Below, piece by piece: positions 1 through 12,144 of a DNA stretch of 64,000 nucleotides. Made by a program: the position numbers and the translations under genes. How positions within the stretch are numbered: position 1 is the stretch's first letter; every line of letters begins with the position of its first letter. The stretch is taken from contig LNGK01000005.1 of NCBI GenBank assembly GCA_001510575.1, positions 3,720,574 through 3,784,573 of the forward strand, written 5' to 3'. Source of the DNA: Knoxdaviesia capensis. Lineage: Eukaryota > Ascomycota > Sordariomycetes > Microascales > Gondwanamycetaceae. Under the pieces are notes generated by a model that ran no database searches, was not told the DNA's origin, and saw only the letters and a program-made list of their open reading frames with translations.

Positions 1-1479
1 TCCATCTGATGCGATGTCTGTCCGCTCATTGGCCGGCCGCCTCCCATCCAACAACATCAGACGATCGGCTTCAGGGTTGCTTGAGTAAGATGAACGGAAG
101 AATTTCGTCCTCACCTCGCCGCACGACTGGTTCAAGCACGCTGTGCCTCATTCCTGTTACAGTCAGTCCATGGCCAGAGATTATAGCGGCCACGGAGTCA
201 GTATTCCAGGTCCTCACGCGAGGGGTTGTGCACACACACACACACACACACTTTCTCTTTCTCCCACGCCACCAACACTCATGCCACCTGCTTAGCCTTT
301 CCCTTAGCCTCCCGTATTGAGATGTTATGGTTAGATGCAAACCACTTCGACTACTGCAAATAGTCCATGTTTTGGCCACCGTTCCACAACTCTCCAAAAG
401 TCTGGACAAACCTAAATTTCGCCTGTCCAGTCAGCCTTTCTCCTCCCGTCCAGTCCAAAAGTCCAGGCCCCAGAATGGCCAGGATCCTCCTTGAAGACCG
501 GGTCAATCCTGATGAGGCAGTATCCAGGAAGCGAGGCCAATCAAGCCTCCCATTTCAGCTAGTTCGCCCTCTATAAATACCTTAGTTCAAGGCTTCACGC
601 TCTTTAAGAAGGCGTTCTTGATGGGGTCCAAAGTAGCCTCCTCTGTCTATCTCTCTTAGTCCTTGGGCACGGTATCTCCACCATCAGTCATGACCACAGT
701 CTGTGTGCTCCTGTCTGCCCAAGCATCCCCATAAATCTTGTAAAATGTCGTTGGCTTGGTGGGCGCACGTAGTTCCTGATCCTTCGTTCGCAAAAGCAAG
801 TCTCAGCCCTCTCCCGCCCAGCATTCTTGTCTGAAACCCGTGGCGTTCGGCCGCGCTGTCAGAGAGGTCGTCGCTGCATTGATTGGATCCCCCCCCCTTC
901 TGCAGGGCAAATTTGTGACTAAAATCAACTTCTTGCGTGGCACAGGAACGAACAGAAAAATCTGCATTGATCGGCTTGGACATCCCTGTTTGGTTCAGGA
1001 CCTCGCTTCAAGATTTCTCTAGAGTAAAGATTATGTTTAGGGTTAGGGCTGGGTTTTCCGGGTTCTTTGTCGGGTATCATTTCTCCCGCTCCCCCGCATT
1101 ATCAAATTAAACTGCAACGTCGACGAAGGGTTCCGTTTCAAGGTTTTATGTCTTGGAGATGGTCGTTGTTCTTCTTCAGGATTTGTTGAGTAATCTTTCA
1201 AGAATACAATTGGGAGAACCACTCGAGGCCATAACCTCGGTTGCAAATTCCCGGGCGAACATTCATCCGCAAGAAGCAAGGACTCCGAATAAGTTCCCGA
1301 GGGTTACAGAACGGCAACATATCTCAACATCGCCACGGTTTCAGCAATCAACACTGCAAAGTCGAGAATGAAGTATCATATCTGATATATCATTCACAGT
1401 TGCAGCATAACCAGGGATCCGATTTTCATCTTCCACCTGTTTTGCGACGCAGTTTCGCGACTCCCTTGCTGGTTTCACA
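1..1479. other. Gene-free left edge
   Basis: I found no coding region I can support. The stretch holds a (CA)n microsatellite near 229-251, a TATA-like CTATAAATA near 571-579 with no convincing gene behind it, a run of C near 889-898, and a short telomere-like double TTAGGG motif at about 1036-1048. The right end is the upstream region of the hydrolase gene. Confidence 0.5.
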
Positions 1480-2779
1480 ATGGATTCGCGCCGCGCCATA
1501 TTAACGCCGTGGCACATCGCCGGCGCTGCGGCGGTCGTGGTCGGCGGTTGTGTCCAGTGGCTGCGATACCTGACATACAGCGACCGCCGCACTGTTGCCC
1601 CCGCGCCACCCCGCACATCTCCGTTACTGGACGGCCATGAACGGATGATGCACCCGTACCCGGCTAACGTCATGCCCGGGGGCCGGGATGTCAGTTCAGC
1701 CTACGGCAACATCCGGGTCTATGAATGGGGCCCCGTGGAGGGAGAAAAAGTCCTCCTTCTCCACGGAATCGGAACCCCCGCACTGGCTCTGCAGGACATG
1801 GCGGAGACGCTGGTTGCGAGCGGGCGACGGGTGATGCTCTTCGGTAAGATATGGCGAACTATTGATGTGTGTGTGTGTGTGTGGGGGGNGGGGGGGGGGG
1901 GGGGGGGTATGTATGTGACGCTGACATTTTGCTGCAGATTTCTTTGGCCGCGGCTACTCCGACGCCCCGCTTGACCTTCCCTACGATGTACGTCTGTACA
2001 CCAGCCAGATCCTGCTCGTGCTCGCGTCCTCCGAGCTCTCCTGGACAGGGCCAGACGCCTTCCACCTGGCGGGCTACTCCCTCGGGGGCGCCGTCGCCGT
2101 CGCCTTTGCCCGCCACCACGCCCACATGCTGCGGTCGCTCACGCTGATATGCTGTGGCGGGCTGATCCGCGGCGACCGCATGCCGTGGGAGGAGCGGCTG
2201 CTGCTGGCCAAGTGGCCGCGCCTGCTCGACGGCCTGCGGGTGCGCGTGCTGGCGTCGCGCCTGCGGCCGTGGGTGTGGGGCACTATGGACAAGCCCGAGG
2301 CGATGATGACGGGAGACCGCGGCCCCGAGCCCGTGGGCAACATCGACGGGCCGGCGGTCTTCGATAACGTGGTGATTTCTCGGCGCGAACCGACGCGCCG
2401 CGTGGGCGATGTGGTGTGGTGGCAGCTGTTCAACCACGACGGCTTTGTGCCGGCGTATCTGAGCACCCTGCGCTACGCACCAGTCTACGGCCAGCACAAG
2501 AACCAGGATACGTGGGCCGGCCTGGCGGCGGAGCTGGCACACCGCCGACAGCGGCTGCCGCCGGCACGGGGACGGGGCTTGTGTGCTGGGAAGGTGTTCA
2601 TGATTCTAGCGAAAGAGGATGATATCATCCTCGTTGAGGAGACTGTGGAGGATGCCCGGGTAGTTTTCGGCGACGAGGGCGTCAAGATTGCTGCTATTGA
2701 CGGGGGACATGAGGTTGCGCTGGCCAACGGAGCTGAGATTGCGGGGTTGATGCAAGACTTCTGGAAAGAGTCGCTGTAG
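1480..2779 (+). CDS. Alpha/beta hydrolase with N-terminal membrane segment
   Basis: Two exons, 1480-1843 and 1938-2779, give 401 residues. The intron starts GTAAG and ends TGCAG, and the split Asp codon restores the frame into FFGRGYSD. An alpha/beta hydrolase fold is seen: the oxyanion-side HG at residues 95-96, then the nucleophile elbow GYSLGG with Ser about 169. A late Asp is likely in KEDDIIL, and the catalytic His is about 379 in GGHEV. Residues about 8-30 are hydrophobic and may anchor the protein in a membrane. The substrate cannot be told from sequence; lipase/esterase, epoxide-hydrolase-like or C-C hydrolase activities are all possible. The intron contains a GT microsatellite followed by a long G run with an ambiguous base, so its exact length is uncertain. 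Confidence 0.88.
1866..1907. repeat. (GT)n plus poly-G tract with ambiguous base, intronic
   Basis: Inside the hydrolase intron a GT dinucleotide run passes directly into about 25 G residues containing one N. The run is hard to sequence and its length is probably not reliable. Confidence 0.9.
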
Positions 2780-3053
2780 ATATCAGAGAGGCTCTTATGT
2801 CGAATGGGGAGAGCATAGGGCAGATATATGATAGACGACTAGACATATACACAGAGAGCATCCGCATTTAACCATTCAACGGAGACTGTCGAAGTCTGAG
2901 TAAGCGTGACCACAGAATGATCAGCGGGCTATTGGCGATCCCTGGAAGGAACGACTGGGCTACGGGTCCTGCAATTTCAGGATGAGTTTGGAGAGCACCT
3001 GCTCAAAGCAACTTCACGGATGCATCACTTGAAAGCCCTAAGCCCTAGTCTTT

Positions 3054-3157
3054 GAAATCCAGGCACATCATTAACATAAAGAAAAGGATTATTAACCAGC
3101 CAAATTTTCGAAATACAGGCACGCCATTAACACATAGAAAATAATTATCAACTAGCC
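3054..3157. repeat. Two-copy imperfect direct repeat (48 bp units)
   Basis: A 48-base unit at 3054-3101 starts GAAATCCAGGCAC and ends ACCAGCC. It recurs at 3110-3157 with several substitutions, 8 bases later. It lies between the convergent ends of the hydrolase and the zinc-cluster regulator, so it is probably in 3' UTR or terminator sequence. Confidence 0.75.
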
Positions 3158-3253
3158 CCGAAAAACACAACTCCTTTTCTCACAACTAAACTCCTTCACG
3201 AACCTAACATCTCTCTCAGATACTTCGAAAAACTTCCAACACGACGCCCGACT

Positions 3254-6200
3254 CTACCAAGTCGATGAGCCGGGAGCGTCAACCCTCAACAATGACTCAA
3301 AGAACATATCATCAACACCCTGAAGCGCCCAATCATCGATCCCATCGAGAACGCCCGGCATGGCAGCCAGCTGCCGAACCTCCGCGTGCTGGCTGTTGAT
3401 GAACGCGCTGGTGCCCATCGGAGACCGCGTCCACGTGGTTTCGTCAACGCGGGGGTACGCTTGCCATGGCTGCTGGTGCAGCGATACCGGCTGCGGATAC
3501 ACATACATCATCGGCCGGGCGGCTTCCGGGAGGCTGGCCAGACCGCCGACTCCGCCAGAATGAACCACCGGGACCCCGGCGCGGGGCAGGATGGGCGCCT
3601 TGACAGAAAACAATCCGTCGTCGCTCCCGGCAGCATTGTCCGTGTGACTCATCGTGGAATCACCGTCCAAGGATGAGACCTGGGCGGGATTGGCTTCCGG
3701 CTTGTGCTTGGAGACATTGACACCGCCAAAATACGGGATGGGAATGTCTGAACCATTGGTATCCCGGGGACCGGTTGCTGCGGAGTCGCAAAGGGGGAGA
3801 GTCCGGCTTTTCAGAGTCTGCACGTTGTACCGGGACTGGCCGGCGGCAGCGGTGGACTCGTATGCAAGCAGGTTGCGGGCAAAATGCGCGGTTTGCTGCG
3901 ACACAGGATCGTTGTTGAACAGGTTGAGCTCGTCCATGATGGCCAGTGCCGTCTCGATCATTGCACGGTCCGCGAGCCGACTGTTCCAGAGGTCTTCAGA
4001 AAACGCTTCATCATATTGGTTCGGGGCATCGGGCGACGATTGCTGTTCTGCCTGCGCGGCCGAGGTCGTAGAGGTGGCTGTTGTTGCTCCCGGGGCCGTT
4101 GATTGTCTTGTTCCTCGTGAGTTGCTGCCTCTAATGGCGGGAGGCCGGGTGTTGTTCAGGTGTGCCAGGATCAAGGCTAGCGACGAGGTGAAGGCGCAGA
4201 AATCGACGAAACGGCAGCAATAGACGATTTTGACCCACGACCGGAAAGTGTTGAACCGCTCGAGGACTTCTCGGCTGTTGGCAACGCATTCGACCCGACT
4301 TGACGCGGCGAGTTGCGTGGGCGACGACACGAAGAGGAACGGCAGGTGGAGGACAACCTGAATGTTGAAATGGAGAATCTGTGTTTGAAACTTCAGCATG
4401 ACTGCCATGAGCTGGTCTGGGTGACCGGCTAGACGCTCACGAGCGGCGGCGTCGGGGATTGCCCACCATTCAGACCCGAGGCTGTCGTGCACACGGTGGA
4501 AGATGGCCGACATGTCCGCCGTGGCGGCCAGTTCCGACTCGTCTCCGTGCCTCAGGTTTCGCTCAATGATCAGTCCGGCCATGGTTGAGTGGAACAGGTC
4601 CAAGTGGTCAGCCGCGTGCTTCCGGATTGTGCGGTCGTTGTGCACCTCGGCCACCACGGAATTCGCCAGGTCTGTGTTTAGCCCGCTGGTATCTGGGACT
4701 CGAGAAATGGACACCGAGATGGCGCTGGGCATGCCTAGAAGCAGCGAAATCTGGCGCTCGGCCACAAAGATGCGGTCCCAGCAGACGCCAACGCTCGCTA
4801 CCGTGTCGGGGTGAAGGGCCGGAGGGGGCGGTGGGGCTGGCCGCGACGGATCACCTTGCGGAATGTGAAGACCTATGAGCTGAGCTAAAGTGAGGCACCG
4901 GCGGAAATGCACCAGGGCTCGTCTGAGATTTCCAGAGTTGATTAGGAAGAGTCCTTCGATGATCAGACACTCGATTCCTTCGAGAGACTCAATGACCCGG
5001 TCGTCGGCGGTCACCAGGCTCGTTGCTAGTCCGAAGTATCGGGCCATGGCCACGCGCGGGGACTCGGTCATGTTGAATGCTGCAGAATCAAAATTCGGGG
5101 GGAGCTGTTGAAGAGCGACGGCCATTCGCAGCAGAGCGCGAGCGTGAAGGGTTGGGTGGTCGTCTGGGCCGGGAAGTGCTGAAATGACACTTGCTGGCTG
5201 AGGCGTTGCCGGCCAGAAGACATCGGCGGTGGAGTTGGGAATGATCTGGAGGAAGACATATGTTCGACCATTTGAAATGAGCATGTCGGCTGTTTGCTGA
5301 GAGGGGAGAGCCATGTAGAGGGTCTTTCGGATGTCTGGAGTTGGAGCTCCTGCGCCTCCCATCCCGGGCATCATTGGGTATGGCCAGCCGCTCATGGGGT
5401 GACCAGCAGCGGCGGCGTCCGGCGAAGGGCCGGCCATTTGGGAAGATGATTGCGGCATGTATCCGTGATCTGCAGCGGCATTCGGATTCATGTAAGAGTG
5501 AGGGTCGGAGGAATTCATGTAGTTGATGTTGCTGCCCAGGTTACCTGAAGCAGGGAGGTCAGGAGAGTGAGACCGACGGGAGTGGGAGCCAACGGAGACG
5601 CCAGCATCAGACGCAGTGTATGCCGGAGCGGGACTTGAGGTTCCCGACTGGCCGGTGGCGGCGGCAGTGCCGGCCACCGAACTCACAGCCGACATTGGAA
5701 ACAGCCGAGGAGAGGCAGTGGTGATGGGCGGCTGGTCAGCCATGATTTTCTCCATCACCTTGCTGAGCAGAGATTCGAAGCGGTCGAGACGGGCGGTGAT
5801 CTCGTCATCCGCGACCGCAGGCGCGCCGGAAGCTGCTGCTGACGGGGGCTGCAGCGAGCCAGAGGGGGCAGCGGGGGCGAAGCTCGGGCCGGCGAAGCCA
5901 GGGCCATCGGGAAGCGCGGATGCGGGCGAGTATTCCTGGCCGATACACAAACTGCCGCGGCGCTGGCAGCCCACACACTTGACGTCTGAGGCACGGAGGA
6001 AGAAGCAGCGGATCTTGCGTCGTTTGCCTGTTGTGTTTTTGGGTCGAGGGGATTCCACATCAAGGGATCGACGGGTATATGGTCAGTATCGGCAAATTCT
6101 TTTCTTTTTTGAATTTTCGTTTGATTCTGGATACTTGGTCTTGATGTATCGGCTTTGGGTATTGACGTATGTGATAGTGACGAGGCTTCTTGTGTCACGG

Positions 6201-7122
6201 AGAGTTGGTTTGGTGCTGTGGGGGGTCTCATTCCATTGCGCCGTCTGTTCCGCCGAGTGGAAATATGAACGATAGTGTATGCACAGCAACGGTTTGGGGA
6301 GGGGGGGTTCAGCGAGGCTAGCCAAGATGGCGGCAGAGACACTCGGTTTGTGCAGATACGAACGGTACAGCTTTTGCACGAGATATTAACGAGCACATTG
6401 ATAGGAAACGATACAGCCTGCGTCACCGCCAATGAATCGACGACGACAGCAGCCTAAACACCGACGAACGCGCAGTTCCACCGCCGGGAGGGACGGAGAA
6501 GAGCAGTCACCTGGATATGATTCTCAGGCAGAAGATAGGGCTTCCGCTGAGAATGCCTGTTTAGGTGTCTGGTCTCTTCCAGTCCTCTGGGCAACGGGGA
6601 ACAAGCTCCGTTGCAAGTCCGCCGGACAAAGCTGCCCCCCCCCCCCCCCCCACCCCATGCCTTACTAGAAGGGGGTAGGGGGAAATGGAGAGGGGGACAG
6701 GTGATTTCGCCTGTTGAATGCCACATAAACATGAACTTGGCCCGAGGCCTACCTGTTTGTGTGGCCACCAGCCATTGATTTCACCAGTCCCATTTCCCAC
6801 TTCCTCGGCCTTCTTGAGTGATAGGCTTCAGCTTGCAACCGGGGGGCTACTGGCGATCACCTGGGAACGACTATTTCCTTTTGGCGGGCTTGACGATGAT
6901 ACTTCATCCGGTAGCATCAGTGAAGAAGAGTCTTAGGGGAGTGAACGAAAATCAAAAAGAGAGCAAACGACAAGACAAACAATCAAAAACGAAACTCCGG
7001 GAACACATTCAAACAACGCACAAGGACTTACATTCTCCGCAACTTCTCGTGCCCTTTCGAAGATGACGACGAGGGAGCCACGGCTCGGGGCCCAGGTTCT
7101 GTGCCGAGGGAGAGTCTGCCAT
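3254..7122 (-). CDS. Zn2Cys6 fungal transcription factor
   Basis: I model two exons on the minus strand, 7122-7032 and 6027-3254, giving 954 residues. The first exon reads into KGTRSCGE and stops one base into a Cys codon at a perfect GTAAGT. The second opens after CAACAG with GC AAA, completing that Cys. The result is a canonical cluster: C28-X2-C31-X6-C38-X9-C48-X2-C51-X6-C58. A Ser/Pro/Ala-rich linker follows. A region with SLEGIECLIIEGLFLINSG and an ALVHFRRCLTLAQLIGLH stretch fits the fungal-specific transcription factor domain (middle homology region). The C-terminus is low-complexity and acidic, possibly an activation domain. The intron would be 1004 bases, unusually long for this genome. 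A second possible donor exon lies inside it (see 6369-6432). Target genes are unknown. Confidence 0.85.
6369..6432 (-). other. Candidate alternative first exon of the Zn2Cys6 factor
   Basis: Within the long first intron a short open segment starts at an ATG (6432) and ends CKSC, split at the same phase before a GTACCG donor. Spliced to 6027 it would also complete the six-cysteine cluster, with a different 21-residue leader. The exon ending GTRSCGEC looks far more typical for the family, so this may be coincidence or an alternative promoter product. Confidence 0.25.
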
Positions 7123-7276
7123 GTTTTCTCCTTTTGGGAGTGACAGACAAGTGAGAGCTATGAACAAGATGAAGACGTTCACGGCGGTCGAATTCGGAGG
7201 GTTTCACACAGGTCCCCAGAGATAGAGAGGGTCAGGCAGAGACGGGCTGCAAGAGTAAGTTTGGCGTTTGTCTGTC

Positions 7277-7307
<31 letters not shown>

Positions 7308-10300
7308 CCTTTTCCTGTTTTGATTGCTTGCCTTGTTTTTCTTCCGTTTCAAGCCAAATTTCCCACCGGGTCGGAATCACACACTGTTTCGCTTTGGATG
7401 TGTGTGACCTGGCGTCGCCCTGCTGCGTGGTTATTTTGCGTGTTCAGAGCCAGATCTGCGGCTCGGCCCAAGTGTGGTGTAGGATTTGCAAATGGGGTGA
7501 AAGACGCCTCCTCTCGTGGTCAGTGTTGCTCAACGGCGATGGAGAGATATGATTTTGGCGGCAGTTATGGATGCGTTTGGATGCACCAGGATCGGGCGGG
7601 GCGAAGATCAGACCGGAGAAGCGATCTGGATCAAGAACGAGTTGAAGGGACGGAGAGAACGAGAGATGCAGGAAGCAAGCCGGAGAGAGGGAAGAGAGAA
7701 GACAGCGAAGAGCCACGATACAAACTGGGCCTCGGCTCGGGTTGCGTGTGTTTGCGGGAGTGTGTATGGGGTGATGTTAATGTTAGGGGATATCGGAGAG
7801 ATATTGGACATGCGATGAGAGGTGTGATTGTCCTTCGACTGAAGGATGGAGAAGATAAGGGTGATTGTTGGGGGAAAAGGAGAGAGAGAGAGAGAGTGAG
7901 AGAGAGTGAGAGAGAGACAGAGGAGGCGAAACTGGGCTGACGGCGCCAATCCGGAGCGTGTTTGGTTCTCGCGATTTGGGATACTGGACTGAAAAGCCGG
8001 AATCACGAAAAAATGGCACACTCACGAACACACTCACTCACACACACACACACACCACACACATTCACGAGCAACCCAAAAAGGAACCCTAATTCCGGGG
8101 GTTCTTTGACGGTGCGTTTCGTCTTTTCTTTTACCGCCACACACGCCCCACCCCACCCAGAGACGCAGATTTCCCAGATGACCCATTTCGCTCAGACACA
8201 CAGGGACACTCCATATACTACGGCTTGCATGTTACAGCAACACGCCCCCCCTGGATTTTCCCTTCTCTCTTTCTGAACTTCTGATGGATGGCAAGCGAAG
8301 GCTCCACAACCATGGTGTCACCGACCAATCGCTGGACACGGCGGAACGGCGGAATGACCGTCGGTTGATTGACCAAGGGACCCCTGGACTTTGAAAAATG
8401 AAAGAAGAGACGGATCATCTTCGGTGGTGCATTGGCTGGCTGTCGTCTCGGAACCGCAACTGCGCAAGCAACTGGCACGATACAGACAAACGCGGGCCCC
8501 ACAGACACGAAGGTTGCAGCAGCAGATGGCTTGGTCGACTGGACGTGGATGTCTCGGCGGCGAAGCTTGAATTGATTCCAGAGCCTTGACCCGCACGCAG
8601 GGGACAGCCCTACGGCGTCTTTTGAAGGGACCACGACCTAACACGCAGAGCCAAGCTGGAGCGGCCTCCTGTCCAAGAAGGAAGGGGGTTAGTTGCCGCA
8701 GAGGGTAATCGCAATCACCTACTGTACAGATCATCATTCCCCCACACGCCCGTGTGTGCGCTTACGCTTCGCGGCTTGCGTTCGCGGCAACACTCTTTAT
8801 CTTTTTGTTCTTCTTCTTCCTTTTTTTTTTTTTTCTTCTCCTGTCTCTGAACAGAAGCGACGCCGTCCAGGATATGCCCACCGGGCGTTTTGGAGCGGGT
8901 CCCTGGTGCGGGCTGGGGGCAGGCAGGCAGGAAGGCTTGACACACGGCGGAATAGCCGTGGCATTTCCGCCGAGCCATAGCTGCCGAATAGATGCGGTGG
9001 TCGACCAGGACTGAATCCCTTGGGCTAATGTGGGCGCAGACACTTTTTTCCCAGGGCTGAAATCTCGACTATTTTAATTTTAGATTTATTTCTTATTTTT
9101 CGGGGCCGTGGGGTGGGTGCATTTCTGCCGCGCATCCACCACACCCACCCGGCCGCTCGAAATCCAGCCTATTGGGACGCCTGCTTCGTACCTGGAGCGT
9201 GATGGTGGTCAGCAATACCACCCGTGAAGAGAGAACGCGAGAGGCCCCGTTCTGGGGGTTGAGAGATAAGTGATGTATCCGCTGTCTGGTCTTGGAATTG
9301 ACTAATTCTGCTTTAAGTCTCCGGCTGGGTCTGGGTCTGGGTGCGTTGCATTGGCGAGCCCGACCTGCTAGACCCAGACCGATTTTCCCTACGGTCTTTG
9401 TTTATCGTCTGCTGCGTGCTCCCCAGTCTCCAGATATGGAAGCTCTGTTGGGGAGTATCTGAGTATCAACCCCTACAGGCCATCATGGCGATGACGTTCG
9501 TGCTGAGGTGAGGAAACAACACCAACGATACTAGCATACACACACCCCCGTCTTTCTCCTCCGCTCTTTGGGACACGCAAACCGACAGAAAGGCAAAAGC
9601 TAGCATCCTGGCGAGAGATTGAAACAAAAATCCCAGAAATAGGAACCTCCTCCACCGATGCGGAATCAACGTGGCATTGGCCCGGACCAGGGTGGCTATG
9701 GGAATGAGGACATTGGCCTTTTCTATTTAACTTTATTTTTCTTTTCCTTATATAGAGGCTGTTTTTAAGCGTGGGCTTTCTTGCTTCCTCCCGCGCTCGG
9801 GAAGGACGAAGGATGGAAGCTGGATGGATGGGTGCTGTGGATCGCGTGGGTGTGAGTAAGTGAGTGAGAGGGTGAGCGAGAGTGTAAGTACTGCTTCTTC
9901 CTTCTATCATGCTTATACCTCCTCTTCTCCTACATCCACCCAAAAAGGTATTTCTGAGCTGAGTGCCTCTGCTTCTCGTCTCTGCCTCTCCCAACTCTTC
10001 TGCTTCTTACCTTTCCCATCACCATCACCATCGACCCTCACTCTTCCTGCCCCATATTCACTTGCACTGTTTCCGGTGGTCTTCTTCCATCTTGCCGTAT
10101 CTCAGTGTCTCTTCTTCAAGCTGTCACTTTTGACATCTGCCTTGCCGCCGCTCACGTCTTGCACTTCTCCCAAACCTCCCGTGTGCTGTGTAAGAGACAG
10201 AGCGCGTCCATGTCTCACTGCACTTCACCGTCTCAGTCTTGCTTGCTCCATTATATCTTGTCACACGCCTGAAATCCACTGTCTGTCTCTCCTGATAGTA

Positions 10301-10409
10301 CATACATATATCTACTTACTTATACCAGCGGCCGTGTTGACTCGTGCTCTCGATATACCCACACCCGTGCTGCTCTTTCCATCACCCATAACCACAGACA
10401 AAGCCCACA
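7123..10409. other. Long divergent intergenic region
   Basis: About 3.3 kb lies between the start of the zinc-cluster gene and the start of the 2EXR gene. I see no supported gene. It holds (CTT)n near 7278-7300, (GA)n near 7879-7918, (AC)n near 8036-8062 and a T-rich run near 8818-8835. An 11-bp inverted repeat (9328-9338 with 9370-9380) is also present. From about 9880 to 10400 the sequence is pyrimidine-rich and is probably the promoter and 5' UTR of the 2EXR gene. Confidence 0.5.
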
Positions 10410-11561
10410 ATGCACCGCACATTCCCTCGCTTTGGAGACCTCCCCGTCGAGCTGCAGGCCAAGGTCTGGACCGCAAACCTTCTCGGCGCCAAGATGCACG
10501 CCCTGGAAGTCTGCTACCCGACACGGCCCATGCAGCTCGACCGCATCCGCACCGCCGCCGGGAGGCCCGGCCGCAGTAGCAGCGCCGACGAGACCACCGC
10601 CATGTTTAAGACGAAGGTGTTCCTCGACTCCATCCAGTCCCAGGCTGCGCTCCTCCGCTCGCATCTCGACGAAACCGACCGAGCAGCGCCACGGACGCCC
10701 TCGCCAGAGGATACATCGGGGAGTGCTGGTGCCGCCCTGCCACACGACCCGTCGATGTACAACATGTCGTCGAACCTGGCGGCGTCGTGTCTGGGCGCTG
10801 CCGATGCCGTCCGCAGACTCACAGCATCACCGAAGCGCGAGACCAACACCGTCGTGCTGCCCCTGCGCAACCGCCAGGTCGTGTACGACAACGCCGCCGA
10901 CGTGCTCTACCTGCGCTTCGGCCGGCCGGCGGTGCCCTCCACGCCTACAACTTGCGGAACCTCAATGTCGTCGGCTACGGACTCTCCGTCTGACTCTCTA
11001 GCATCCCCCTCTAGCAGCCGGACTTCAACATCCTCAATGACGCTCGACGACGAAGAGGTCCCGCGGGGCTTCCTGAGCGGGATCAGCGATATGCTCCAGG
11101 GCAGCTGGACGTGTGAGATGGCCGAGACGCTGCGGCGGGCCCGGCGGATTGCGCTCGATCTGTCCGACCTGGAGGTGAACCCCGGCGTGCCGGAGGAGTA
11201 CATCCGCGAGGAACTCGCCCACGTGTGCTGCTGCATCGAACATAACCTGGAAGTGCTGTACCTTGCCGACGATAGCCGGCCCGCCGAGCCAACTCCGAAA
11301 GCACAGCCGGGGGGTGTCTCCGCAGCATTGGCAGGCGTGGCTAGTCGGACGTCGACTCCTTCGGAAGCGGATCAGGCGAGGGAACGGGATCTGATACGGG
11401 GAAACGGCGTCGTGTGGCGCGAGGCTTCGGCGGGGGGTACTACGGCCGCCGTGAACGCAGCTGGGCTGGCGAAGATGTTCGACGAAGAGATCCGGAGACA
11501 GCAGGGCTCGACGGGGCGGTTCCAGGGGGTCCGGGTGTTGGTCCCGGAGGTGGAGGCATAG
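10410..11561 (+). CDS. 2EXR domain-containing protein
   Basis: A single exon of 383 residues. The N-terminus FPRFGDLPVELQAKVW matches the opening of the fungal 2EXR domain, an F-box-like motif (F..LP.ELQ..IW). The usual later elements follow: a VVYDNAADVLYLRFG segment and, after a Ser/Thr/Pro-rich insert around residues 170-215, an ARRIALDLSDL segment. The family is large and Pezizomycotina-specific with no established biochemical role; a protein-interaction function is inferred from the F-box-like start. A long CT-rich leader precedes the ATG, as is common for fungal 5' UTRs. I see no transmembrane segment or signal peptide. Confidence 0.82.
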   Translation: MHRTFPRFGDLPVELQAKVWTANLLGAKMHALEVCYPTRPMQLDRIRTAAGRPGRSSSADETTAMFKTKVFLDSIQSQAALLRSHLDETDRAAPRTPSPEDTSGSAGAALPHDPSMYNMSSNLAASCLGAADAVRRLTASPKRETNTVVLPLRNRQVVYDNAADVLYLRFGRPAVPSTPTTCGTSMSSATDSPSDSLASPSSSRTSTSSMTLDDEEVPRGFLSGISDMLQGSWTCEMAETLRRARRIALDLSDLEVNPGVPEEYIREELAHVCCCIEHNLEVLYLADDSRPAEPTPKAQPGGVSAALAGVASRTSTPSEADQARERDLIRGNGVVWREASAGGTTAAVNAAGLAKMFDEEIRRQQGSTGRFQGVRVLVPEVEA

Positions 11562-12144
11562 GGCGGAGAAGAATGTCCCGGACTCGAGTTTGGATATCAT
11601 CCCCCCCGGAAGCGTCGACATTTGCCTTTTTGGTACCTAGATAGGATTGCCAAGCGTATAAATGAACAGAATCTCGACAAGAGACGTAGAAATTCCCAAG
11701 AAAGTGTACACACGAAAAGAAACCCGCACAAGTGAAGTCGAGCGAAAAATCAAATAACTACAGACGAAACGAAACAACAAAAAAGCCAGTGCGAAATATC
11801 TCCTAAACTCCAGTATCCCGCCTCTAAAAAAGAGAGAGACAGAAAGAAAACAAAAATGTAACTCTGGTGGTGAAGCCACTGCAACCATAAAAAACGATAA
11901 CAGCAGAGCCCAGCCATCGACAAACCCCCTTTATCTACCGGTTTTCTAACATATAAGTTGAAATTTTTTTAACAAGAGAAATCTTCAAATCTGAAAAAAA
12001 GAAAGACCGTCCCAGGTCCAATGCTGGCCGGAGGACACTCCTTTCTGTTCTGTTTCTGGGGTTTTCTCCCACGGTGTCCTGGTGATAGCTACCATCTGAA
12101 GAGAGCGAAGTGCGTACCGACTGCACTGCAGTGCGAGACACTAT
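11562..12144. other. Short intergenic region between convergent genes
   Basis: About 580 bases separate the ends of the 2EXR and Erv46 genes. The sequence is A-rich at 11650-11960 and is probably 3' UTR of both. I see no gene. Confidence 0.55.

Noticed and set aside
9860..10579. Open frame of 239 codons overlapping the 2EXR start
   Set aside because: Most of it is CT-rich leader sequence read as Ser/Leu/Pro. The 2EXR frame is clearly the real one.
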